A DNA stretch of 64,000 nucleotides from JBCBKL01 sp963922565 (GTDB lineage: Bacteria > Pseudomonadota > Alphaproteobacteria > Rhodobacterales > Rhodobacteraceae). Each line of letters opens with the position of its first letter. The first letter of the stretch is position 1. Of this stretch, positions 18,164 through 27,350 are shown one piece after another. The translations under genes and the position numbers were made by a program. The notes under the pieces are model-generated. The model ran no database searches. It was given only the letters and a program-made list of their open reading frames with translations, and had not been told where the DNA came from. The stretch spans positions 1 through 64,000 of the forward strand of contig CAWUIQ010000013.1 of the NCBI GenBank assembly GCA_963922565.1, in the 5' to 3' direction.

Positions 18164-19120
18164 CTATGCGGCAATTCTGCCGGAGCGGTTGCGCCAGAGC
18201 GCCCGCGCCTCCGCCATCGGGTCGCGATATCCCAGCGTGTCGAGGGCCAGCGCCGCTGTGCCAACGACGATGTCTCTTGATAGAGCAGCGGCCGGGCTGC
18301 CCTCGGCGACGGCGACAAAGTCGTCGGCCGCATCGCCGATCCGGTCCAGCCTCTGCGCCTGACCCTGCAGGGCGGTGACGGTCAGATCAAACGGGACGCC
18401 ACGGCGCAGCCCGCCGACGCGGATATCCTTGGTGGGGTTGCGTTCGAATTCGCCGCCGCCGCCCTTGATCACACTGAGGGCATCCCAGCCGAGCAGCGTT
18501 GCCGCCAAGGTCTGCAACGAACGGTAAGAGGGATGGAAAACGCCCTGAACCGTTGCCGAGGCAAGGCCGGGATTCAGCATCCGGCACACGGTGTTGATGC
18601 AGGACCGCAGCCCGAGCGTTTCGCGCAATCGCAGCAGATGCCACAGCCGTGGCGACAGATCCTCCAGCGGAACATAGACGATCCTCTTTTGATCAAGCGC
18701 GTCCGCGATGTCCTCCGGGTTTGTTCCCGATGGAATCCCAACCGTCGAAAGCGCCGTGCGAACGGTGCGATCCGGTCCGTTCCAGCCGTGGATCATCACC
18801 CGGTGCCCTGCATCCGCGATCAACCGCGCGGACAAAAGAAACCATGGCATGCCGCGGGTGCGTCCGGCGGCGTAACTGGGCCAGTTGAGATCGGCGTTCG
18901 GAATGTCAGGCAGGCTCCGCGTGGCCGCTTGGGCAAAGCCCGCGATTTCGTCTGCCGTCTCTCCCTTCATCCGCAACAGCATGAGAAGCGCACCGATCGC
19001 CTCGGGTGCTGCATCCTCCTGCAGCATCTCTGTCATCGCATTGGCCGCTTCGTGCTGGGTCAGCGATCGGGACCGCCCCGGGCCACGCCCGAGGGTGCGC
19101 ACGAATGGGGCCAGCGTCAT
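18164..19120 (-). CDS. TrpD2/YbiB-like anthranilate phosphoribosyltransferase-family protein
   Basis: This 318-aa protein has the fold of anthranilate phosphoribosyltransferase: an N-terminal helical domain (LTQHEAANAMTEMLQEDAAP) and the segment VIKGGGGEFERNPTKD near the C-terminal half. It resembles the TrpD2 (YbiB) branch, which binds nucleic acid in E. coli and lacks a confirmed transferase role. The ATG at 19120 overlaps the nasA stop as ATGA. Its position between nasA and cysG ties it to nitrate assimilation, but what it does there is unknown. Confidence 0.85.
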   Translation of the reverse strand: MTLAPFVRTLGRGPGRSRSLTQHEAANAMTEMLQEDAAPEAIGALLMLLRMKGETADEIAGFAQAATRSLPDIPNADLNWPSYAAGRTRGMPWFLLSARLIADAGHRVMIHGWNGPDRTVRTALSTVGIPSGTNPEDIADALDQKRIVYVPLEDLSPRLWHLLRLRETLGLRSCINTVCRMLNPGLASATVQGVFHPSYRSLQTLAATLLGWDALSVIKGGGGEFERNPTKDIRVGGLRRGVPFDLTVTALQGQAQRLDRIGDAADDFVAVAEGSPAAALSRDIVVGTAALALDTLGYRDPMAEARALWRNRSGRIAA

Positions 19121-21747
19121 TCTGCGGCCTCCCTTTGCTGGGTCCGTGTCAAAAGGCTTGCGAGTTCGGGGCGGCATGATCCGCAATTCGTACCGGCCTG
19201 CAACGCTGAGCCAATCGCCTCAACGCTCATCAAGCCTTGCGTTTCGATTGCCGTCAGAATGGTGTTCACACCAACGCCGAAACACGAACACAGAACCGGG
19301 CCGGGGTCAGGAACATCCGCCGGCGTTCTGCCCGTCAGCGCGGCACTTGGCGGCAGATCGGGCAGGGTGGCGATATAGTCCCGCATCACGGCGACGGGTT
19401 GGCGCGACACGAACAACGCAGCGAGCAGCGCGTCGCCGCGATAATAGGCAAGCCGCGCCGTCCCCCGTTTCGGATCCGATATGGAAACGGTCTCGGCCTC
19501 ATCCAGATCAAAAAGGGCGGAGGCATAAGCGGCCCAATCCTCGGGCGCCGCGTTTCCGGCCAGTTCGGCCCGGTATCCGGCCTGCGTCCGCGCAAGCGCC
19601 CAGTAATCGGGGCCCATTCGCATCGGCTTGGCCGAGACAGCGAACCCGTACCATTCCGCATGGAACCGCTCTGCCGCGACGACCGCCGCCTTGCTTTCCG
19701 GCTGGCCCGAAATCGGGTCCGTCGCGCCGGGTACAAGCGCATCGATCCGGCCGGTCGGGGCGGTTTCGCCTGTCCAGTGAATGGGTGCAAAGAGCTGCCC
19801 GGGCTGAACAGCATCCGTGATCCTTGCCCTCAGGATCGCGCTGCCATGCGGGTTCGACAGACGCACCAGATCGGCGGATCTCAGATCCATTTGGCCTGCA
19901 TCGATCGGGTGGATCTCGACGAATGGCTCGGCCAGATGCGCGGACAAACGCGGCGATAGCGCGGTGCGCGTCATCGTGTGCCACTGGTCGCGGACGCGGC
20001 CCGTGTTCAGCCGGTAGGGATATCGGGGCGCGGTCTTGGCCGCTGGTGGCTTGCTTTTGACAGGGACAAAGCGGCCCCGGCCATCAGGATGGAAGAAAGA
20101 GCCATCGCCGAAAAAGCGGCCGCCCCGGCGGTCGGGTGCCACTGGCCAGCGCTGCGGTGCGAAACCGTCGTATTGCGTGTCGGTCAACCCGCTCAGAGCC
20201 GAGATATCGAAATCCCGGTCGAACCAGCCCGCGATCCCCGAAAGTGCCGCATGTTCGCGAAAGATCTCGGCCGGTGTCTCGTAGTCAAAGGCCGCGTTCC
20301 ATCCCATCCGGCGCCCAACCTCGGCAACGATCGCCCAATCTGGCCTCGCATCCCCCGGTGCGGGCAACACCGCGCGCTGACGGCTGATCGTCCGGTCCGA
20401 GTTTGTTACAGTCCCGTCCTTTTCGCCCCACGCAGTCGCGGGCAACAGGACGTTTGCAAGGCGCGCAGTATCGGTGTTGGCGGTGATGTCGCCGACCACG
20501 GTGAACGGGCAGGCGGCTATGGATTGGCTGACCGCGTCGGCATCTGGCATGCTGACAGCGGGATTGGTGTGGATGATCCACAACGCCTTGATCTGTCCGG
20601 TTTTGACCGCATCGAACATATCGACGGCCTTGAGGCCCTGAGCCTCTGGCATTGCAGGTGCATTCCAGAAGCTTTGAACCGCTGATCGGTGTTCCGAATT
20701 CTCAATGTCGAGATGGCAGGCCAGCATGTTGGCAAGACCGCCAACCTCACGCCCACCCATGGCATTGGGCTGGCCCGTGACGGACAGGGGACCGCAGCCG
20801 GGCTTGCCCAGGCGACCAGTTGCCATGTGGCAATTCAGGATCGCGTTAACCTTGTCGCTCCCAGAAGTGGATTGGTTAACGCCCTGGCTGAAGATCGTGA
20901 CGACCCTCTCGGTCTCCATCCACATCTTGGAAAAGGCGCGGATTTCGGCCTCGGTCAAACCGGTCGCGGCTGAGTCGTCGGCGCGTGCCGCGTCTAGCGC
21001 TGCTTCGATCCCGTCGGTCCGGGCAAGAAACGCGTCGTCAATCAACCCGTTCTCGGCAATGTCGACCAGCAATCGGTTGAAGAGCGCCACATCACTGCCG
21101 GGCCTGAGCGCAAGATGCAGGTCGGCCGCGTCGCAACTGGCCGTCCGGCGCGGGTCGACCACCACGATCCTTGTTCCGCGCTTTTGCCTTGCGGCCAGCA
21201 CCCGCTGGTAGAGCACCGGATGGCACCAGGCGAGGTTCGAGCCGACCAGAACCACCAGATCGGCCTCGTCGAGGTCTTCGTAGGTTCCGGGGACGGTGTC
21301 CGTTCCGAAGGCCCGCTTATGCCCGGCAACCGTCGAAGCCATGCAAAGGCGCGAGTTCGTGTCGATGTTGGCCGAGCCGATGAACCCCTTCATCAGCTTG
21401 TTGGCGACATAATAATCCTCGGTCAGTAACTGCCCCGAGACATAGAATGCGACGCTGTCCGCCCCGTGTTCCGCGATGGTTTCCGAAAAGCGGTCGGCAA
21501 CCAGTTGCAGGGCGCTGTCCCAGTCGGTTTCACGTCCCTCGACCCGGGGCGCGAGCAACCGTCCATCCAGCCCGACGGTCTCACCAAGGGCCGACCCCTT
21601 GGAGCAGAGCCGGCCATGATTGGCGGGGTGATCGGGATCGCCCCGCACATCAAGGCCACCCCTGCCATCGGCCCGCAGCAGAACACCGCATCCGACCCCG
21701 CAATACGGGCAGGTTGACCGGATCTCGGGCTGGTCGCTGCCGTCCAT
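19117..21747 (-). CDS. nasA: Assimilatory nitrate reductase catalytic subunit NasA
   Basis: This 876-aa cytoplasmic molybdopterin enzyme reduces nitrate to nitrite. An N-terminal [4Fe-4S] site is formed by Cys13, 16, 20 and 48 (CPYCGVGC ... LCSKG). The long molybdopterin region follows (VGSNLAWCHPV; GQPNAMGGREVGGLANML), and a C-terminal BFD-like [2Fe-2S] domain (CSCFGVG ... GTNCGSCRPEL) ends the chain, as in NasA proteins that receive electrons directly. The ATG at 21747 shares one base with the nirD stop. Confidence 0.96.
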   Translation of the reverse strand: MDGSDQPEIRSTCPYCGVGCGVLLRADGRGGLDVRGDPDHPANHGRLCSKGSALGETVGLDGRLLAPRVEGRETDWDSALQLVADRFSETIAEHGADSVAFYVSGQLLTEDYYVANKLMKGFIGSANIDTNSRLCMASTVAGHKRAFGTDTVPGTYEDLDEADLVVLVGSNLAWCHPVLYQRVLAARQKRGTRIVVVDPRRTASCDAADLHLALRPGSDVALFNRLLVDIAENGLIDDAFLARTDGIEAALDAARADDSAATGLTEAEIRAFSKMWMETERVVTIFSQGVNQSTSGSDKVNAILNCHMATGRLGKPGCGPLSVTGQPNAMGGREVGGLANMLACHLDIENSEHRSAVQSFWNAPAMPEAQGLKAVDMFDAVKTGQIKALWIIHTNPAVSMPDADAVSQSIAACPFTVVGDITANTDTARLANVLLPATAWGEKDGTVTNSDRTISRQRAVLPAPGDARPDWAIVAEVGRRMGWNAAFDYETPAEIFREHAALSGIAGWFDRDFDISALSGLTDTQYDGFAPQRWPVAPDRRGGRFFGDGSFFHPDGRGRFVPVKSKPPAAKTAPRYPYRLNTGRVRDQWHTMTRTALSPRLSAHLAEPFVEIHPIDAGQMDLRSADLVRLSNPHGSAILRARITDAVQPGQLFAPIHWTGETAPTGRIDALVPGATDPISGQPESKAAVVAAERFHAEWYGFAVSAKPMRMGPDYWALARTQAGYRAELAGNAAPEDWAAYASALFDLDEAETVSISDPKRGTARLAYYRGDALLAALFVSRQPVAVMRDYIATLPDLPPSAALTGRTPADVPDPGPVLCSCFGVGVNTILTAIETQGLMSVEAIGSALQAGTNCGSCRPELASLLTRTQQREAAE

Positions 21748-22076
21748 CAGGCCGCACTTCTTTTGCCGATTGCGGCGCCGTCGATCAGGATCCGTCCTGC
21801 CTCGACCCGCGCGGGGTAGGTGTCGATCCGCCCATCCTCGCCCTTTGCTTCGCCGGTGTTCAGATCGAAGACCCAGTTGTGCAACGGGCAGGTGACGTTC
21901 TGGCCGTGCACGATCCCTTCGCTGAGCGGGCCGCCCTTGTGGGGGCAGCGGTCCGATGTCGCAAAGACCTCTGCCGGTCCGGTTCGGAACAGCGCCACGC
22001 AACCGAGCGGGGTCTTGATGACCCGTGCGCCGCGTACTGGGATGTCATCAACGCTGCCAATGTCGATCCAGCTCAT
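21747..22076 (-). CDS. nirD: Nitrite reductase small subunit NirD
   Basis: This 109-aa Rieske-type protein partners NirB. The iron-sulfur ligands are in DRCPHKGGPL and TCPLHNWVFDL (C-x-H ... C-x2-H). The ATG at 22076 overlaps the nirB stop as ATGA, so the two subunits are translationally coupled. Confidence 0.95.
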   Translation of the reverse strand: MSWIDIGSVDDIPVRGARVIKTPLGCVALFRTGPAEVFATSDRCPHKGGPLSEGIVHGQNVTCPLHNWVFDLNTGEAKGEDGRIDTYPARVEAGRILIDGAAIGKRSAA

Positions 22077-24505
22077 TCCGCGGCCTCCAGTGTCAGATCG
22101 GCAAGGGGTGCAAAGGATCGCGCCTCTTTCGCTCGCTCGGCCCACGGATCCTTGCGGTAGATCGACTGCGACAGCTCGAACCGCTCGATCAGCGCCGCAC
22201 GCTCTTCAAGATCATCGACAACGCGCGCCTTGACCCAATCGAGACCCACCTTGGCCACCCATTTGTATGGCCGGTCGAGGTACTTTGCGTGCTCGCGATA
22301 AAGCTGGATGAAGGCAACTGTCAGGTCGATGGCTTCCTGCTCGGTCGCCACATCGGCAAGACGTTCGGTTTCCTTCACATCCATGCCCGCGGCCCCGGCG
22401 ACGCCGACCTGATAGCCACTGTCGACGCAGACAACGCCCACATCCTTGCACGTCGCCTCGGCGCAGTTGCGCGGACAACCCGAGACGGCCAACTTGACCT
22501 TGTGCGGTGTCCAGGACCCCCAAAGCACCTGTTCGAGCTTGACGCCCAGCCCCGTTGAATCCTGGGTGCCGAACCTGCAATGATCGGTACCGACACAGGT
22601 TTTGACGGTCCGAAGGCCCTTGGAATAGGCGTGACCCGAAACCAGACCGGCCTTGTTCAGATCGGCCCAGATATGCGGTAGGTCCTCGCCCTTGACGCCC
22701 AAGAGATCGATGCGCTGCCCGCCCGTGACCTTGACGGTTGGCACATCGTATTTCTCGGCAGCGTCTGCGATGGCACGCAATTCGCGCGGGTTCGTTATGC
22801 CGCCCCACATGCGGGGTACGACGCTGAAGGTGCCGTCCTTTTGGATGTTGGCGTGCTTGCGTTCGTTGACGAAGCGACTTTGCGGATCGTCCCGGTATTC
22901 CAGCGGCCAATCGGCCAGCAGATAGAAGTTGATCGCCGGCCGGCAGACATGGCAGCCGTTGGGCGTCTTCCATCCGAGTTCCTGCCACACAGCCGGTTGG
23001 CTCTTGAGCTCTTGCGCCTTGATCAGACGGCGGACGTCTTCGTGGGTAAGATCGGTGCAGCCGCAGACCGGCTGGGCCGCCGGTGCCGCATACTCATCCC
23101 CCAAGGTCACTTCCAAAAGCTGTTCGACCAGCCCGGTGCACGTCCCGCACGACCCGCTTGCCTTTGTCGTGGTGCGAACCGCGCCGAGGTCCGTTGCCCC
23201 GGCTGCGATCGCATCGACGATCTGTCCCTTGCATATGCCGTTGCAGCCACAGATCTCTGCCTCAGGCGGCAATGCTGCAACGGCTGAGAGGGGGTCCGCG
23301 GGGGATCCTCCCTGATAGGCGGGGCCAAAGATCAGCGTCTCGCGCATCTCGTCGACATCGGTCCCGTCTTTGATCAGCCCGAAGAACCAGTTGCCGTCTG
23401 CCGTGTCGCCGTACATGACGGCACCGATCAGGCAGTCATCCTTGATGACCAGCCGCTTGTAGATGCCGCGCCCCGGGTCGCGGAACACGATGTCCTCGCG
23501 GTCAGGCCCGTCCGCGAAGTCACCGGCACTGAAAAGATCGCAACCGGTTACCTTCAGCTTGGTCGCGACATCCTTGACGACAAAAGCGTCCGGCGCGCTG
23601 AGCAGCGATTGGGCCAGCACCTTGGCCTGATCATAGAGTGGTGCCACGAGGCCGAAGAGATGCCCGTCGAACTCCACACATTCACCCACGGCGAAGATGT
23701 CGGCCTCAGATGTCTGCATCTGGGCATTGACGGTAATGCCGCGCCCGGTCTCTAACCCGGCATCCGTTGCAAGCCGCGTTTCGGGCCGAATGCCAACGGC
23801 CATGACAACCAGATCAGCGGGCAATGTCTCACCCGATTCCAGCAGCACGCCTTCGGCTTTCCCGTCGCCGATGATCGCCTTGGTCGAGGCCTGGGTCTTG
23901 ATGGTGATCCCGCGCTTTTCGAGGTCCTTGCGCAAAAGGTATCCTGCGGCTTCATCAAGCTGCCGCTCCATCAGGTGGCCCATCAGATGTACGACGGTCA
24001 CGTCCATTCCGCGCTCGGCCAGCCCCGCCGCCGCTTCGAGGCCCAAAAGACCTCCGCCGATGACGACGGCTTTGCCACCGCGCGATGCCGCGTCGATCAT
24101 CGCGTTCGTATCATCGAGATCGCGGTAGGTGATGACACCGGCAAGGTCCTTGCCCGGAACCGGAATGATGAACGGTGCCGAACCCGTGGCGATGACCAGC
24201 TTGTCGTAGGGAACGTGACCATTCTGGCCTTCGACGACTTTCATCTCGGGGTCGATCCGGATGACATGTTCGCCGAAGCGGCAGGTGACACCCTGCGCCG
24301 CGTACCAGTCGTCACTGTGGGTCACGATGTCGTCGTAGGTCTTTTCCCCGGACAGCACCGGCGACAGCATGATGCGGTTGTAGTTTCCACGCTGTTCGGC
24401 ATTGAACAGCGTGATGTCGAAGGCTGCTGGATCAGTTTCCACCAGGTGTTCGATCACCCGGCCCGATGCCATGCCAGCGCCGATTATGACGAGTTTCTCT
24501 GTCAT
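22073..24505 (-). CDS. nirB: NAD(P)H-dependent nitrite reductase large subunit NirB
   Basis: This 810-aa cytoplasmic enzyme reduces nitrite to ammonium. It has an N-terminal FAD/NAD(P) domain (LVIIGAGMASGR; VIGGGLLGLEAA), two BFD-like [2Fe-2S] segments (CGCNGICKG and CGCTDLTHED) and a C-terminal siroheme/[4Fe-4S] domain with CVGTDHC and SGCPRNC ligands. The ATG at 24505 comes 5 nt before the start of the upstream gene's stop codon; an ATG six codons earlier lies inside that gene. Siroheme would come from the cysG of this operon. Confidence 0.96.
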   Translation of the reverse strand: MTEKLVIIGAGMASGRVIEHLVETDPAAFDITLFNAEQRGNYNRIMLSPVLSGEKTYDDIVTHSDDWYAAQGVTCRFGEHVIRIDPEMKVVEGQNGHVPYDKLVIATGSAPFIIPVPGKDLAGVITYRDLDDTNAMIDAASRGGKAVVIGGGLLGLEAAAGLAERGMDVTVVHLMGHLMERQLDEAAGYLLRKDLEKRGITIKTQASTKAIIGDGKAEGVLLESGETLPADLVVMAVGIRPETRLATDAGLETGRGITVNAQMQTSEADIFAVGECVEFDGHLFGLVAPLYDQAKVLAQSLLSAPDAFVVKDVATKLKVTGCDLFSAGDFADGPDREDIVFRDPGRGIYKRLVIKDDCLIGAVMYGDTADGNWFFGLIKDGTDVDEMRETLIFGPAYQGGSPADPLSAVAALPPEAEICGCNGICKGQIVDAIAAGATDLGAVRTTTKASGSCGTCTGLVEQLLEVTLGDEYAAPAAQPVCGCTDLTHEDVRRLIKAQELKSQPAVWQELGWKTPNGCHVCRPAINFYLLADWPLEYRDDPQSRFVNERKHANIQKDGTFSVVPRMWGGITNPRELRAIADAAEKYDVPTVKVTGGQRIDLLGVKGEDLPHIWADLNKAGLVSGHAYSKGLRTVKTCVGTDHCRFGTQDSTGLGVKLEQVLWGSWTPHKVKLAVSGCPRNCAEATCKDVGVVCVDSGYQVGVAGAAGMDVKETERLADVATEQEAIDLTVAFIQLYREHAKYLDRPYKWVAKVGLDWVKARVVDDLEERAALIERFELSQSIYRKDPWAERAKEARSFAPLADLTLEAAE

Positions 24506-24509
24506 GCCT

Positions 24510-26207
24510 TTACTCTGCCGCAACGGCCGTGGCGACCGGTTTGGGTTTTGGTTTGGGTTTCGCGCCGTGTTCGTATTCTTCGAGGAAATCCAGAACCTCC
24601 TGCCGATAGGCGTAGTAGTCGGGATGTTCGAGAAGTGCCTTGCGGGTGCGGGGGCGTGGCAGTTTCACGTCTGTGATCTTGCCGATCGTCGCCTGCGGCC
24701 CGTTGGTCATCATGACCACGCGGTCGGCCAGAAGGATCGCTTCATCTACATCGTGGGTCACGCAGATCGCGGTCACCTTGGTCCGGCTCCAGACTTCCAT
24801 CAGAACCTCCTGCAGCTCCCAGCGGGTAAGACTGTCGAGCATTCCGAAGGGCTCATCGAGCAGCAGCAGTTTGGGGCTGAGCGCAAAGGCCCGCGCGATA
24901 CCGACCCGCTGCTTCATGCCGTTCGACAGATCCGCAGCGGACTTGTCCATCGCATCGGCGAGGCCCACCCGTTCGAGGTAATATTCGACCACATCCTGCC
25001 GCTCGGCCTGGCTCGCGCGTGGATAGACCTTGTCGACACCAATCGCGACGTTTTCCTTGGCGGTCAGCCAGGGAAACAGGTTGGGCGATTGGAACACCAC
25101 GGCACGTTCAGGGTCAGCCCCTTCGACGTGGCGGCCATCGAGCTTGATCGCGCCTTTTGAAATCTCGTTCAGGCCCGCTGCCATCGTCAGCACCGTGGAT
25201 TTGCCGCAGCCCGAATGGCCGATCAGCGAAATGAATTCGCCCCGGTCGATCTTGAGGTCGAAATTCTCGACCACGGTGAGAGGCCCCTTGGGCGTAGGAT
25301 AGACCTTGTGCAGCATCGAAAAGTCGAGGAAGCGATTGTCGATCAGACCCTTCTGCGCCTCGGCAACCGCCGTGGGGACGCCGTGGATCGGGGTCACATC
25401 CGGCAATTCCCGTGTGCCCTCGACCTTGGCTTCGATGCCGACATCCACAAGGTATGACGTCACCTGCGCCCGCAGCGCCTTGAATGTCTCATCATGGTTC
25501 ATCTCGTGCCTATCACGTGGGCGCGGGATCGAAACGGTAACGGGATCGCCCAGCGTTCCATCGGGGTTCAGCGGGATGATGCGGTCAGCCATCAGGATGG
25601 CCTCGTCGACGTCGTTGGTAATGAGGACGCAAGTTTTCCGGTCTCGTTCCCAGATATGCAGGATCTCGTCCGCAAGATTGGCCCGGGTCAGCGCGTCGAG
25701 GGCCGAGAGCGGCTCGTCCAGCAGCAGCATCTCGGGTTCCATGGCGAGCGCCCGGGCCACGGCGACCCGCTGGCGCATGCCACCCGAAAGCTCGGCCGGG
25801 CGGCGTGTGACTGCATGACTGAGACCGACCATGCCGATGTAATGCGCCGCCTTTTTGGTCTTTTCCGCCTTTGACAGTTTCGGATGCACCGCGTCGATGG
25901 CCAGCATGACGTTTCCCTGCACGGTCAGCCACGGCATCAGCGAATAGCTCTGGAAAACCAGGCCGCGTTCAGGGCCAGGTCCGTTGATTGGCGCGCCCTT
26001 GAAGGTCACCTTGCCTTTGTCGGGCGTCTCCAGCCCGGCGATGAGGTTCATGAGGGTCGATTTTCCGCTGCCGGAAAACCCGAGGATCGCGACGAACTCA
26101 CCTTCGTTCACCGCCAGATCGATCCCTTTCAGAACGTCGATCTGTGCAGATCCTTCGCCAAACCCTTTTGATACGTTTTCGAACTTCAGGATGCTCATCG
26201 GGTTCAC
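24510..26207 (-). CDS. Nitrate ABC importer ATPase, tandem two-domain fusion (NrtC/NrtD-like)
   Basis: This 565-aa protein contains two complete ABC ATPase domains. Domain 1 has Walker A GFSGSGKS, signature LSGGMRQRV and Walker B LLLDEP. Domain 2 (from about residue 290) has GHSGCGKS, LSNGMKQRV and LLLDEP. Domain 1 has Asn198 in place of the usual H-loop His (ITNDVDEA), whereas domain 2 keeps VTHD. The domain-1 H-loop and the domain-2 signature deviations fall in the same composite ATP site. A GTG at 26207 overlaps the permease stop as GTGA; an ATG at 26198 is an alternative start. Confidence 0.92.
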   Translation of the reverse strand: MNPMSILKFENVSKGFGEGSAQIDVLKGIDLAVNEGEFVAILGFSGSGKSTLMNLIAGLETPDKGKVTFKGAPINGPGPERGLVFQSYSLMPWLTVQGNVMLAIDAVHPKLSKAEKTKKAAHYIGMVGLSHAVTRRPAELSGGMRQRVAVARALAMEPEMLLLDEPLSALDALTRANLADEILHIWERDRKTCVLITNDVDEAILMADRIIPLNPDGTLGDPVTVSIPRPRDRHEMNHDETFKALRAQVTSYLVDVGIEAKVEGTRELPDVTPIHGVPTAVAEAQKGLIDNRFLDFSMLHKVYPTPKGPLTVVENFDLKIDRGEFISLIGHSGCGKSTVLTMAAGLNEISKGAIKLDGRHVEGADPERAVVFQSPNLFPWLTAKENVAIGVDKVYPRASQAERQDVVEYYLERVGLADAMDKSAADLSNGMKQRVGIARAFALSPKLLLLDEPFGMLDSLTRWELQEVLMEVWSRTKVTAICVTHDVDEAILLADRVVMMTNGPQATIGKITDVKLPRPRTRKALLEHPDYYAYRQEVLDFLEEYEHGAKPKPKPKPVATAVAAE

Positions 26208-27286
26208 CGGTTGTTCGAGAAGGTAAAGAGGGACTGGAGCGCGTACATCACGCGGTCGAGCAGGAAGCCGATGATACCGATGGTAAAGACGGCGACCATG
26301 ATCTTGGCGAGCGACTGGCTCGATCCGTTCTGGAATTCATCCCATACGAATTTGCCGAGCCCTGGGTTCTGCGCCAGCATTTCCGCCGCGATCAGGACCA
26401 TCCAGCCAACGCCGAGGCTGAGCCGAAGACCGGTAAAGATAAGGGGCAGGGCAGACGGCAGGACCAGCTTGGTAATCTTGGTCCAGGTGTTCATTTTGAG
26501 CACCTTCGACACGTTCACCAGATCCTTGTCGATCGATGACACACCAAGTGCAGTGTTGATCAGCGTCGGCCACAGCGAACAGAGCGTCACGGTGATGGCA
26601 GAGATCAGGAATGACTTTGCGAACCAGCCGTCATTGGTGACATAGACCGCACTGACAACCATGGTGACAATGGGCAGCCAGGCAAGCGGGCTGACCGGTT
26701 TGAAAATCTGGATCAGCGGATTGAGCGCTGCGTTCGCGGTGACCGACAGCCCGGCGGCGATGCCAAGCGGCACTGCGACGACCGTGGCGATCAGGAAGCC
26801 AAAAAAGACCGTTTTGATTGAGGTCCAGATCTGCTGGTAATAGCTCGGTGCGCCGGTATAGGCGACGGTCTTGACCTCATCCGCGCGGCCCGCATCGATC
26901 AGACGCTGGTTGCGCTTTTCGACCATGGCCTCGAATTTCGCGCGCTTCGCTGCCTTGGCCTGCGCGTCTTCATGCAGGTTCACCGCTTCGGCCCAGACCT
27001 GCGCGGGTCCTGGCACGGCACCCAGAGATGTCTGCACCTTCGGCGCCATCGTGCCCCAGAGCAGCAGGAATGCGGCAATCGCCAAGAGCGGGACCGCAAG
27101 CAGACGCCAAATTTCGGTCATCTGCGCCCGTGGATTGTCGCCTGCGGCAGCGCGCAGCAGCGGCGTGGCCCAGGCGAGGCCCAGAACCTGGAACCACTTG
27201 TCAGCCTTGTTGATGCGGGTGAAGACGCGCGCGCGCCGCGCTTCGCGATCTTCGTTCGCAATGGTTTCGGGATCTATAGCGGTCAT
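26204..27286 (-). CDS. nrtB: Nitrate ABC importer permease NrtB
   Basis: This 360-aa inner-membrane permease of the NitT/TauT type has several hydrophobic segments and KPVSPLAWLPI, followed later by SALPLIFTGLRLSLGVGWMV, typical of nitrate permeases. An unusually long, charged region (about residues 90-150, rich in Lys, Arg and Glu) separates the first membrane helix from the rest. It forms the channel for nitrate/nitrite delivered by NrtA. Confidence 0.93.
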   Translation of the reverse strand: MTAIDPETIANEDREARRARVFTRINKADKWFQVLGLAWATPLLRAAAGDNPRAQMTEIWRLLAVPLLAIAAFLLLWGTMAPKVQTSLGAVPGPAQVWAEAVNLHEDAQAKAAKRAKFEAMVEKRNQRLIDAGRADEVKTVAYTGAPSYYQQIWTSIKTVFFGFLIATVVAVPLGIAAGLSVTANAALNPLIQIFKPVSPLAWLPIVTMVVSAVYVTNDGWFAKSFLISAITVTLCSLWPTLINTALGVSSIDKDLVNVSKVLKMNTWTKITKLVLPSALPLIFTGLRLSLGVGWMVLIAAEMLAQNPGLGKFVWDEFQNGSSQSLAKIMVAVFTIGIIGFLLDRVMYALQSLFTFSNNR

Positions 27287-27316
27287 CGCCAGGTCCTTTG
27301 CAAGATAGAGAAAATG

Positions 27317-27343
27317 GCGCGGCCTGGGGAGAAGGGGCCGCGC
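27317..27343 (-). other. Stem-loop between nrtA and nrtB
   Basis: GCGCGGCC and GGCCGCGC are perfect 8-base arms around an 11-base loop, lying between the nrtA stop and the nrtB start with no T-run. Position suggests a binding-protein mRNA stabiliser, as at the other transporter junctions here. Confidence 0.7.
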
Positions 27344-27350
27344 ACTTGGA

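Noticed and set aside
16782..18362. Long open frame on the plus strand opposite cysG (over 500 codons)
   Set aside because: It lies wholly antisense to a well-recognised gene, has Arg/Gly/His-rich composition typical of GC-rich shadow frames and no recognisable motif.
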